64,000 nucleotides of DNA. It comes from Rosa chinensis (Eukaryota; Streptophyta; Magnoliopsida; Rosales; Rosaceae). The stretch is from the NCBI RefSeq assembly GCF_002994745.2, contig NC_037093.1, positions 42,760,384 to 42,824,383 on the forward strand, written 5' to 3'. Under the pieces are notes generated by a model. The model did no database searches and was not told the origin of the DNA. It was given only the letters and a program-made list of their open reading frames with translations. Of this stretch, positions 1 to 9,483 are shown piece after piece; positions within the stretch are counted from its first letter, which is position 1, and each line of letters opens with the position of its first letter. A program made the position numbers and the translations under genes.

Positions 1-372
1 ATGAGAAATATTAGAACCTGATACAAGAAGTATCTAGATGTCAAAATCATCTAGAAAAAGTACCAGCTATAATCGCCCAATTAGAAAAATTGGAGCATAA
101 AATAGATTATATCAAAGAACTTCCTAAAAGAGAAGAAGAACAGCTAACAAGTGTTGGCAGAAAATCAATGAACAGCTTGAAATGCTGGATTCTATGAAAA
201 ATATACTGAAGGATAAGAAAAAGCCTTCAGTAAAAACAAAGAAGGCTAATGGATTCAAACCATTAGAGAAACCTGAGAAGAATCCTATGCCAAGCATGAT
301 TTTTCCAGAACCTTCTACTAGTCTAACTAGTATTAGGTATGAAAAACCAAAGCACTTGGTAGCAAGAGATGT
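1..372 (+). pseudogene. Pararetroviral N-terminal coiled-coil region (broken)
   Basis: The first ~175 bases read as a charged, heptad-like stretch rich in Leu, Ile, Lys and Glu. A frame change near position 180 leads into a Lys/Pro-rich segment (182-376) that ends in a stop just before the movement-protein region. A coiled coil ahead of the movement domain could correspond to a virion-associated or N-terminal polyprotein segment, but I recognise no specific family motif. The start is not in the window. Identification rests on position in the viral order. Confidence 0.45.
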
Positions 373-1260
373 ATGATGAGCATCTTCGGAAAAAAGAAAG
401 GAGTACAACTCCTAAATGCTGAAGAATTTGAATTCAATGAAATTGAATATGAGGTAAAAAACTTCACAATTCCAAAGCTAGATTCTAAACAAATCTACAA
501 AAAAGGGGAAAGTTTGAACTGCTGGATAGCCATCACTTCAAACTATTAGAATTCACAACCCCCTCTACAACAGGAGAAACAGATCTCTTGATGATCACTC
601 CTGAAGAAGTTGTCCGAGCAAGAACAAAGAATTACTAATTTATGCACATTGGAGCAGTCCAAGTTGGCATAAAACTTCTTGCCCGAGAAAGTATAAATTG
701 TTCAGCTCTATGTGTCCTACAAGACAATAGACTAACAAATTTTCAAGCTAGCCTGTTGGGGACACTTGAAGCATCCTTATGCAATCAAGTAGCATATTTC
801 AATTGCTTCCCAAATTTCTTAACCAGCTTGAAAGATGCAGCCCACTATCTAAGACTGAGAGTCAAGACAGATGACATATCAATGAAAAAGGATATGCAAG
901 AACTCGCAATAGTATACAGAATATACTATAAACTGATGAGCACTACAATAGAACCTAAGACAAGGATATCAAATATCTTAGGTCTTACTACTGGATTCCT
1001 CACCAGTTAGAAGAACCATTCACAACGTATTCACAAAGTTGCTTGGAATGAAGTAACTTTTCCTATTGAATGGAAATTATCTGGTTCGAAGAAACTACTA
1101 GAAAATGCCAAAGAGGCAATATATGAAAGCAGAAAGAATGGAGATATTAGTCTCAAATTCGACAATCACAGAAAAAGTGACGTCTGTCCTGAAAATGTCA
1201 AGATAAACAAAAATCTTCTCAGAAGAAGCTACAACACTAGAGAAGCTAGTGTTAGTGGTT
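373..1260 (+). pseudogene. Pararetroviral movement protein (30K superfamily), broken
   Basis: Movement proteins of this superfamily form tubules that carry virions through plasmodesmata. A start at 373 (tandem ATGs) opens a ~45-residue segment. The frame shifts near 510, stops appear near 550-640, and the best block resumes at 642-1010. That block holds the conserved hydrophobic core of caulimovirid movement proteins, beginning HIGAVQVGIKLLARE and followed by a small-residue-rich beta region around ALCVLQDNRLTNFQ. A further frame change follows after 1010. The order before the coat protein matches petuvirus-type polyproteins. It cannot be functional as it stands. The family call is firm from the core motif; the boundary with the coat protein is approximate. 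Confidence 0.7.
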
Positions 1261-1676
1261 TTAAATACTCTAAAGAACCAACAGAGCCTATCACTGAAGA
1301 AGAACTAGAAGCTTATCTAAATAAACCAGTAAATATGCTTAGAGCAAAAAAGCTCTATGAACTCTATGATGAAGCAGAATTATGCGAAAATCCTGAACGA
1401 TTAGAAAAACTAATCGAAGAAATGAAAATTTTCAAACCAGGAAAGATAAGAAAAGTCATTCCTTATCAAGATATAGAAATGGAAGAAGGAGAAAGCTCCA
1501 ATCCCAAAACTTTCATCATTAGGGAAAAAGGGAAGTTGAAACTTCCTGTACATAAAGCCCCTACGGGCAGAAAAGAAGAAAGAAATTCTCAAAGATTTGT
1601 CCCAGAGGACAATATGCCAAGGGTACCAATCACCAATTATGATATATGGCTAAATCTAGACAAAGCTCTAGATAAA

Positions 1677-1962
1677 AGAAAAGCTATTGACAAATGGGTA
1701 GATAGCCTGATGATGGCCTCTGCTCTCACTCTTGAAAAATTTGAGGCACCAGATCTTCAGGTGTATTATGAAACTACTCTTACTAGAGTAGCCAAAAAAT
1801 GCTATATATCTTTCAAAAAGAAAAGCTATTGACCAATGGGTAGATAGTCTGATGATGGCCTCTGCTCTCACTCTTGGAAAATTTGAGGCACCATATCTTC
1901 AGATGTATTATGAAACTACTCTTACTGGAGTAGCCAAAAAAATACTATTTATCTTTCAAAGA
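1677..1962 (+). repeat. 142-bp tandem duplication inside the coat-protein region
   Basis: Two adjacent copies, about 1677-1818 and 1819-1962, share most bases, starting from AGAAAAGCTATTGA in both. They differ at roughly ten scattered positions. The second copy is out of frame with the first, so the duplication itself breaks the reading frame. Confidence 0.8.
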
Positions 1963-2639
1963 GACTGCTAGAGGAAGAGACTGGCTAGAAGAGATAAAAA
2001 AATTCAAAATCTCCGTATGATTTTGCAATACCCCTGTACTATCAATTCTGTGGAGATCTCTCAAATCTGAGTGAAAAGACTAAAGAAACAGCCAAATCAA
2101 ATATATATGCTCTCAAAATTTGTGACATGAGATATTTTGAAGAATACTTGAATGAATTTCAAGAATACTACTGCACGATAGGTGAACTAGAGAATACTGA
2201 TCTAGTCAACCTATTGCACAGAAACCTCTTTGAATCATGGAGAACAGCTGTGAGAGAAAGCATAGCTGAAAAACCAATTGAAATATTTTCAGTTGGAGGA
2301 ATTGCCGACAGAATCAGGCAATTACAAAAAGAGCAATGTAAAGCAAATCTTAGAGCCAAAATGGCCAAGAAACAACTCAAAAGAGTTGAAAATTTCTGTT
2401 ATGGAATACTGGATATGCCAACCAACTGGGGATGTCATGAATCCATGTTCCACAAAAGAAAAGAAAAATATTACTCGAAAAGATTCCGAAAGAGTAATAA
2501 GAAAAAGGATTGGAAATTTAAGAAAAGTTCCAATTTCAAGAAACAACAGGATGAAGATCCAAGAAAGAAATTCTTCAAGAAAAAGAAGAATCATCAAACC
2601 AATCATTAGAATAAACAACTAGGCAAGAAAGCTTGCAGA

Positions 2640-2681
2640 TGCTGGTTATGTAAAGCTGAAGGGCACTATGCCAATGAATGC
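2640..2681 (+). other. CCHC zinc knuckle of the pararetroviral coat protein
   Basis: Translation gives [14 protein letters not shown], a perfect C-x2-C-x4-H-x4-C retroviral-type knuckle. It binds pregenomic RNA in this virus family. It follows the basic tail and lies in an open frame between stops. Confidence 0.85.
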
Positions 2682-2965
2682 CAAGAAAAGGGTAAGAGAT
2701 CTACGAAAGCTCTATTTGAAGAATACGAGCCTTAGTAGAAACAACAAATATGAAGGGCTATGAAATAGCCTATTTTGATGACGAAAAAGACGACAGGTTA
2801 GTTTACTCTGCCTGGTCTGAAGAAGAATCATCTGGCTTTGAAACAGATTCTGAAGTAGAATACTTGGAAACCAGACAGATGAATGTTCTAAAAGTCAGAA
2901 ATTGGGAAGAAACAAAAATAGAAGCAATAATATCTTCTTTTTAGGTGAACCCTGGTACATTCGTT

Positions 2966-3046
2966 TGTGACTACTGCTTATGTCACGAAAAGAATGGACT
3001 CCCTATATTTTGTGAAGAGTCAAAAAAGACTTATCATAAAGAATGC
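2966..3046 (+). other. PHD-like Cys/His cluster between coat protein and protease
   Basis: Translation shows a Cys-x2-Cys pair, then after 11 residues CEESKKTYHKEC. That spacing matches the second half of a PHD finger (C-x2-C-x4-H-x2-C), with Ser in place of the fourth ligand. A Trp follows a few residues later (NQEWSYKP), as in PHD folds, but the last Cys pair is missing. It sits directly after an in-frame TAG at 2942-2944. This is seen in the sequence; the zinc-finger assignment is inference. Confidence 0.5.
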
Positions 3047-3279
3047 ATAGCCGAAGCAAAAAAGAAAAACCAAGAATGGTCTTATAAGCCAATTGGTAGA
3101 ACAAGAATATGAAGAATATTTCTCTGAACAAAAGGAGAAAGAAATAGAAACTTTGTTCTAAGAAATTGTCAAACCCTCTTCCTCAAAAATAAAGGAAGAA
3201 AAGATTGATGAAAATATAGAACTGGTTGAAGCACCAGAAAATGTTCCAGAAGAATGCAAACCATTCATAACACAAGAAC

Positions 3280-3660
3280 AAGCTCAAGAAAAAGAGCTTC
3301 AACAATCAAAAATCATCTCTACTAGTAGATACAGCAACTACATAGAGATTGGATTAAAATTCCCTGATCACAGAAAATATCATCTACATGCATTTGTAGA
3401 TAACGGATCAGGATTCACAGTTGCAAAGAGATTTGCAATTCCAGAAGAACTCTGGAAAGAATATAAGAAAAGAATAGCTACTGGTGTCCAATTCGATGGA
3501 AGCTATTTCACCATGAACAAAGTGGCTAGAAATGTTCACGTCACCATTGGTGGGGGAACATTTATCATCAACACCCTTTGGCAATCAGAAGGCCAAGGAT
3601 CTGATTTCTTGTTGGGAAATGATTTTATTCTCCAATAAAGATTTATTCAAGATGAAGAAG
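3280..3660 (+). pseudogene. Pararetroviral aspartic protease, broken
   Basis: The protease would cut the viral polyprotein. The active-site region reads FVDNGSGFTV with the catalytic Asp at 3398-3400, so Asn stands where Thr or Ser is usual. The second landmark of retroviral-type proteases appears ~65 residues later as FLLGNDFI (about 3603-3626). The frame is open between these landmarks but changes soon after, near 3637. The region upstream to about 3170 contains a stop. It lies in the expected place between the coat protein and reverse transcriptase. Confidence 0.7.
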
Positions 3661-3686
3661 CAATCGGCTTCAGAAAAGGAGACAGG

Positions 3687-4840
3687 GTGTTCTGGGCAGA
3701 CAGACTTACCCAAGCAAAAAGTGTAGTAGGTCCAAAATTTACTACACAATATCAGCAATTGCAACGAAATAGTGGTGATCCTCAGCCCTACAAACCCAAC
3801 TTTGAACCTGTGCTTCAAATCAAGCAACAACAAGAATTGCTTATCGAAGATGCTTCTGAAGAAGAAGAAGAAACAACTAGCGAAGGTGAAGAAGCTAGTT
3901 TCATCCATGAGCATAACCTCAAGCACTTCCAGAATAAGCTTGAGTCTCAGAAAATTCCTACTCTTGACAAAATAAAGAAAATGCTCAAACATAATATCGA
4001 CGTCAACCCTCAGAAATTTTGGGAAAAAGACTCAGTAGTCTGTGAATTAGGATTACATGATATGAATGCTATCTGTCATATCAAAGCTATTCCTCAGTAC
4101 AAAGAGGAAGATCAAACAGAATTTAGAAAAGATATTGAAGATCTCTTGAACAAGAGATTAATTCAACCATCCACTAGCCCTCATCATGCTCTAGCTTTGT
4201 ATGTGAGAAATCATGCAGAAACTATCAGAGGAAAAGCTAGAATAGTAATTGACTACAGAGATGTCAATAAGAAGTCCGTTAAAGACGGTTATCAAATTGC
4301 TCAAGTACGAGTACTGATCAACTAGCTCAGAGGAGCTAAAGTCTTTTCAAAATTCGATGCAAAGTCAGGTATTTGGCAAGTCAAGATGCATCTAGATAGT
4401 GTTCATTTCACTGCATTTGGAACACCACAATGTCATTACGAATGGTTAGTAATGCCTTTTGGCCTAAAACAAGCCCCTTCAATCTTCCAGAGAAAGATGG
4501 TTGACATCTTCAAACATGTTGCATAATTTTGCGTCGTCTACATTGATGACATTCTTGTCTTCTCCAAAAACAGAGAAGAACACATGAAAAACCTCTATGA
4601 GGTCGTAAAGCTGATAGTTCAGCATGGAATGATCTTAGGAGAAAAAAAAAATCTTTTTTATCCTCGATGAAATTGATTTCCTTGGAATAAACATCAAGAA
4701 TGGAGTGATAAAACTCCAACCTCATATCCTTGAGAAAATCTGGAGATTCGCAGATAAAATTCCAGATGCTAAGAGTCTAGAAAGATTCTTATGAGTCATT
4801 AATTATGGGAGAGATTTCATTCCCAAAATCTCAGGATTAA
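3687..4840 (+). pseudogene. Pararetroviral reverse transcriptase, broken
   Basis: Copies pregenomic RNA into DNA. The open segment 3687-4325 covers an acidic linker, then the fingers with RGKARIVIDYRDVN. A TAG at 4323-4325 interrupts, and the same frame continues with FSKFDAKSGIWQVKM (motif A), a FGLKQAPSIFQ motif and the catalytic YIDD at 4539-4550. A TAA lies at 4524-4526, just before the YIDD. A run of ten A at about 4641-4650 causes a frame change after the palm, and another stop lies near 4793. The motif order and the Caulimoviridae-style FGLKQAP are clear. The enzyme is dead as written. Confidence 0.9.
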
Positions 4841-5337
4841 CAACAATGTTATCTCCTAAAACAAGTTCCAAAAGAAAATGGAACTTCACAGAAGATGATG
4901 AAAAAATTATGAAGCAGATAAAAAATCTCCCTCCTCTCCAACAACCAGAGGAAAATGATGAAACCATTCTCCAAACAGATGTTAGTGATAATTACTGGTC
5001 CGGTGTTGTTCTGGCAAAAACGTCTGGAACTAACATTGACAAGATCTGTAAATTTTGTAGTGGCAAGTTCAGCCTTGCAGAACTAAATTATCCTACAGGA
5101 GAAAAAGAAATTTTGGCTGTCAAGAAAACAATTTTAAATTCTCCATCTTTTCTTGGAAAACCTTTTACTGTCAGCATCGATTGTGCTAGAGTAAAGAATT
5201 TTAAAAATTTTAAACTTGATAAAGCTGCTGATAGAGGAAGATTAGCAAACTAGCAATTATTTCTTAACCAATATGATTATAATGTTGAGTTAATTTCAGG
5301 AAACAAGAACTATCTTCCAGACGCCCTAACCAGAGAA
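4840..5337 (+). pseudogene. Pararetroviral RNase H domain
   Basis: Degrades the RNA strand during reverse transcription. The frame is open from 4846 to a TAG at 5251-5253. LQTDVSDNYWSGVVL carries the first catalytic Asp, and ELNYPTGEKEILAVKK carries the catalytic Glu. The final part, after the TAG, contains the LPDALTRE tail typical of caulimovirid and Ty3-type RNase H (about 5310-5337). A single nonsense codon is the main lesion. It joins the reverse transcriptase region upstream without a connection domain. Confidence 0.85.
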
Positions 5338-6590
5338 ATGACAATGTTCAGCCGAAGAGAGAACGACGAAGGTCGCAATCCCAGAAATAGAAGAACTGGC
5401 AAAGAACATGAAACTGCTAAAGATCCTAAAGAAAAGATCCTCAAAAGGTTTCTGCTAGGTCTAAAAGGACTAGCCACAACTGATCAATCTCAAGGTAAAG
5501 GATTGGCTAGCCCGTCTCAAACGACACACAGTAAAGGCTCGTCAAGACCGTTGAAGGCTGTTGCTTTGCCAAAAAGCAAATCAACTCCAACTGGAGTTAT
5601 AAATGTTTTGAATTATGAACTAAAAATCTTTGTTGATCCTATGTTCAAAACTGGCAAGAGGCTAGCATACCACCAGAAGGCAATTTTAGATAACCTCTTA
5701 TTCGCCTTTCAGGAAAGAAACAGTGGCATCATGTTCCTAGCTCTGTTTGCTTTAGCTGAAGAACTCCATGAAAATATTAGACCACAGTTTGAAGAAGTCC
5801 ATAAAAATACACAGAAGAGTACCGTCCAAAATGAAAAAATTCAGTATCTTGAAGATCCTGAAAGTGCTAGAGTTCCTGTTTTAGCACTAACAGAACCAGA
5901 CTAGTATGACTTTCATAATCTTATTGGGAGTCAGAATTCTGCCTCATTTCCTCCAACTCTCTTTGTCATCCCTGGACCTTATGTTGGAAGATATGTGGTT
6001 AATGTTCAGAGTGAACATCCTCAAGAACACAACCTTTGGCTTGTTGAAAATAGTTTTGTCCATAATCTTTGGACCAAAACCAATGATGATCTCAAGGGCT
6101 TACCACCCATCATAGTCAATATAGTCAAGAATGTCAGAAAAAATGCCTATATCCTCAGGCTGAAATTCAGATCAACTCTTCCAGAATGGATTCAGAACAG
6201 AAATGGTGAAGTAGAATATATTTCCCCATATCATTATGTGAGAATTATAAAAGGAAGATATCTCAAGCCTGCCTGTGTGGGATATAACAGCTAGCCAAAC
6301 TCTAGCATCCCCTGGATGAAGTCCATGTCCCTAGACTATATCCAAAAGATCATCGAAGAAGATAAAGAAAATACATTCCTGGCAGCATGAGAGAAAATCT
6401 TAATCACTGCCTATGATCACCCTGACGAGATAAGCAGTGACCTTTTTCTGTCACTTAAGAGAAAGGAAATCGATTCTACGCTTACATATTTACAGTGGAT
6501 CCAAAAGCTTGAAACTGACAACCACTATAATATGTATGCAGATACAGACGTAGAAGATAATGACGTTAAAGCTAGGACAACTCTCTTGTC
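5338..6590 (+). pseudogene. Pararetroviral 3' ORF (ORF2-like), unknown function, broken
   Basis: An ATG at 5338 immediately follows the RNase H tail and opens 188 codons (to 5904): a basic Ser/Lys/Pro-rich start, then a helical stretch. After a stop and frame change, the frame at 5995-6294 continues with a compact domain rich in aromatic residues (HNLWLVENSFVHNLW and following). A last segment at 6300-6590 has two stops. Florendoviruses carry a second ORF of unknown function at this place, and the position fits. I recognise no catalytic motif. Confidence 0.5.
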
Positions 6591-6838
6591 CTAGGCCACA
6601 ATTCTAAAACAGATGAAAACATGTGAAGCAGCAGGTGTAAAAAGCACCGAAAGCAACTTTGGCTTTTCCTAAATATGCTTTTGCTTTTCAGAAAAGAACA
6701 AGGTGAAAAACATTTCACCTAAAAGAATCTGCTTTTCACCATCCGACCTTCATCATCAGGAGCACTCACGAAAGCAGAAAATAATAGAGTTGTGTTGTAC
6801 ATTTTTATGTTTTGAATTCCGGTTTGAGTTCTGCTCTC

Positions 6839-6847
6839 TATATAAAG
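6839..6847 (+). promoter_or_regulatory. TATA box of the pararetroviral pregenomic RNA promoter
   Basis: TATATAAAG lies in a CTCTCTATATAAAGAGCTC context after the last viral ORF, as in 35S-type promoters. TGACG, the as-1 half-site, occurs upstream at about 6560. AATAAA lies about 230 bases downstream, which fits the short terminal redundancy of pregenomic RNA. Activity is not known. Confidence 0.65.
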
Positions 6848-7075
6848 AGCTCTAGATTTAGTTTGTAAGGCATCAGAAAATTGAGCAGAATCAGATTCTC
6901 TCAAAGAGTAAGAAAGCCAAGTAATAGCAGTGTGCTTCTTTCTAAGCTCCAGTGTGGAGTATGCTTATAGTCCAAGTAAGTTCTTATGAACTCAGTTATA
7001 AGTAACTAAATAGCGTTTAGCTGTTTATCTAAGAGTGAGGCTCTAGATTTTTTAATCTGTATTCATGTTTGCATA

Positions 7076-7081
7076 AATAAA
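7076..7081 (+). terminator. AATAAA polyadenylation signal of the pararetrovirus
   Basis: AATAAA sits ~235 bases 3' of the TATA box, followed by T/G-rich sequence (TTGTTTGTTTTT near 7111). Spacing and order match caulimovirid pregenomic RNA 3' ends. Confidence 0.55.
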
Positions 7082-7150
7082 TTCTGTGTGAGCCCAAGTA
7101 CACCGTCACAAAACTTGTTTGTTTTTAGTTTCTGCAAAATTATCTGTTTA

Positions 7151-7804
7151 TCTTACCATTTATCAAGCTAAAAGATTATTTTTCTAAAGCTTAGAACAAC
7201 AGTGATTCCGCCTTGAAAAGTAACCGCTTAGACAAGAAGTCGTTAGGTGAAAATGTGGCATGTTGAAGGCTAGATCTATGCTTTAGGATTTTATTTTGCA
7301 ACTTGATGATTGAAGAAAGATACAAAAAGATAAAATTAGAAAATGAAGAAGGGACACGTGTAAACTCCTTAGAAGGACATCCCAAAATCTGGTCAGGAAG
7401 TGCTAACCACACCTGGTCAGCCAAGTACTATCCTATATGTATATGTTGTCTACTTGGTATCATAACGCGGGTGTTGAAGTGCCAATAAAATAATGTGGTG
7501 TACTGGTGTAGTCCGACATATTTTAACAATACCTTGCCTGCATTCCGACTATAATCATGACTTTGATCATGACGATGCTGAAACAAGGAAATGGGTACGT
7601 GATGATGTAATGGCTGATGATTCTTCTAAATCATCATGTCTAGTATACAGTAAACTTGCATTTTCTTGGTCTTCAGTGACCCAGAGACTTATATTTAAAT
7701 ACGACCAGAGGTATAGTTTACGCTTCTTTACTTTTTTAACAAGCCAACTAATTAGGAAGATCTTACTTTATCGGGGACCGTTGTACTTGTGTTACAGGTA
7801 TATA
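7151..7804. other. Intergenic, no recognised gene
   Basis: Possibly the viral leader continues to ~7270. Beyond that I see only short chance ORFs and no motif I recognise. Confidence 0.4.
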
Positions 7805-8012
7805 ATTTTGTATTTTTTTTTAAAAAACTTTGTCAAGGGGAACCCAAAGGCTTCCTAGACCCAAGATAAATCCCTTCGGCGCATGTGAAATGTTCCAACT
7901 GTGCATTGCAGCACAGTGCCTGACCACTTTGACAGCTTCAGGGTTCGAACCTAGGTTGGGGAGCACACCCAACTAGGCAAGAACTATTAGGCTACTTGCA
8001 GTGGTTATATTA
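7805..8012 (-). mobile_element. Candidate tRNA-derived SINE
   Basis: On the - strand an A-box-like TAGCCTAATAGT (near 7990) is followed ~45 bases later by GGTTCGAACCT (near 7943), a good B box. These are the two internal pol III promoter parts of tRNA-derived SINEs. The unit ends at about 7812 in a short A/T tail. A clear target duplication was not found, so the ends are approximate. Confidence 0.45.
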
Positions 8013-8503
8013 TTTTTGTTAAACAGTTGTATTTGAATCTCAAATATGAGAAAATGTGTTGCGAGTTCTTTGAGTCATCAAATAGAACACTTTTTTTTTT
8101 AAATACAAAATAATTTTTGACAAAAAAATACATAAATAAATGTACCTAGAAAAAAAAGGTTATCATCCATGTGTGTTTTTAATTTAGGTTACTACTTACT
8201 TTTTTTTTTTTTTTGATATATCTCTACTACAATAAAGCATTAAAGCAAAGCGTCCAAAAGCTTCACCAAATTTTAAACTTCTAAATTTATCCACATTTCA
8301 CCTAACTCTGACACACAGACACCGGAGCTATAACAGTAAAAAAAAAAAAATCATATATACGAGAGAGAAACAAACGTGGGTACGCACGAACTTTGTCTCA
8401 GAACTCCATCCTTTACCAGAAAAAGCATGATTTGAAGTTCTGAACACGAACGTGGGAGTTATCAACAGACAATTGGGAGATGGACTCACCACAATTTACC
8501 GAC

Positions 8504-8566
8504 TATAAATCACTGAGTTTCTCAAAGCGAGACCTTATATCGCTTTGAGCAACTCAGTGATTTATA
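8504..8566. repeat. Near-perfect 27-bp-stem hairpin
   Basis: Arms 8504-8530 and 8540-8566 pair at 26 of 27 positions around a 9-base loop (GACCTTATA). The arms share the core ATCACTGAGTT and CTCAAAGCGA. It could be a small palindromic MITE core or a small-RNA hairpin. The stem is seen directly; the function is unknown. Confidence 0.7.
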
Positions 8567-8833
8567 TCTCTTTATTGTAGTAGAGAATATAAAAAAAATA
8601 TTTTAAAAAAGTAAGATTAACAATTGCGATCAAGTAACGGAACCATAACCACCCCACACAGTTTGTAGAAAAGAGAAAGGGTAATCGAGGATGCCCGAAC
8701 AAATAAAAGGAAGTCGGAGATAAACTGAAGGAAGGAAGTAGAAATATGCATGCTTATCACAAGGATAACACTAATTTAAACTTTATGTTCTGGGATCTCA
8801 AACGACGGTTGGACTTTGGGAAACTAAGAGGAT

Positions 8834-8867
8834 AAGCATGATATAAGATGATCCTTATATCATGCTT
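8834..8867. repeat. Perfect 14-bp-stem hairpin
   Basis: AAGCATGATATAAG (8834-8847) is exactly complementary to CTTATATCATGCTT (8854-8867), with a six-base loop. It lies 270 bases from the larger hairpin. Related GCATGCTTATCA strings occur near 8748 and 8911. Confidence 0.65.
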
Positions 8868-9483
8868 TGAATCATCTTCATTTTTTTTTCTTTTTCCTTT
8901 TCTAAAAGGCATGCTTATCATATTGTATTTTATGCCTTATTGCAGTCCTATTGATCGAGTTTGTAAGCTTCACACCTTCACGTTTGTCTATTGATTCATT
9001 CAAGAAGACCGGGTAGTAGAATTTTAGTTTGTTAAGATCTTCTCTGAAGATGGAGAATTGTAAGTTTCTAACCACGAAATCTCTTTTTCTTCAATTGTAT
9101 GTTTCTCCATTCCGCAATTTATTTTTGTTTGCCAAGTAAATTTGGTGCACTGTATGATATAGAATGCATCTTGCCCACATCGTCTAATCGCTTGTGAGAG
9201 CATCTCGTTTTAGTCAAAAGTCATGTACATCACATGCTGTCTTATACCAAAATTATAAATGGCACAAGCCGCCAAACAAAATTCGAGTGACCCTCATTAT
9301 TAACAAATGTGCTCCATTATTGAGCCTAAAAACACGAAAACAAATCCTCATATCTACCTCCGTTTGAACAATAACCTAATCACCTAGAGACCTCAATTGG
9401 TATACAACTAGAGGAACTAAGATGCAAGTAGCAAAAGACCAAACTTCTAGTGATAGGCAAGAAGACTAGCACAATTTAAAGCT

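Larger units (their letters stand above)
1261..2940 (+). pseudogene. Pararetroviral coat protein with CCHC zinc knuckle, broken
   Basis: The segment at 1335-1832 is an acidic linker followed by the start of the capsid domain. The capsid core continues at 1970-2609 in shifted frames: helical, with a KICDMRYFEEYLNEF stretch, and ending in a very Lys/Arg-rich tail at 2440-2609 that would bind nucleic acid. A CCHC knuckle follows at 2640-2681, and an acidic tail runs to a stop at 2942-2944. This order of acidic linker, capsid helices, basic region and knuckle is that of caulimovirid coat proteins. A 142-bp tandem duplication (1677-1962) interrupts the domain and shifts the frame. Several stops make it a pseudogene. 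Confidence 0.7.
1..7150 (+). mobile_element. Endogenous pararetrovirus (Caulimoviridae, florendovirus/petuvirus-like), degenerate
   Basis: A viral genome copy integrated in the plant chromosome. Reading along the + strand gives, in order, a coiled-coil region, a 30K-type movement protein, a coat protein with CCHC knuckle, a second Cys/His cluster, an aspartic protease, reverse transcriptase with YIDD, RNase H, a further ORF region, a TATA box and an AATAAA signal. Fusion of movement and coat proteins upstream of pol, followed by another ORF, is the layout of petuviruses and of the endogenous florendoviruses, so I place it there by architecture only. Every domain is interrupted by stops or frame changes, so it is not expressible as one protein. 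The left end lies outside the window. The right end is set loosely after the poly(A) signal. I found no initiator-Met primer-binding site in the visible part. Confidence 0.85.
8013..9483. other. Intergenic with two hairpins, no gene
   Basis: AT-rich with T and A homopolymers. The only structures I see are the hairpins at 8504-8566 and 8834-8867. Confidence 0.5.

Noticed and set aside
1..7150. Functional integrated virus
   Set aside because: Stops and frame changes lie in every domain. Only a decayed copy can be supported.
7930..8010. tRNA gene (GGTTCGAACC B box)
   Set aside because: No cloverleaf with acceptor stem can be drawn. The A and B boxes fit a SINE head better.
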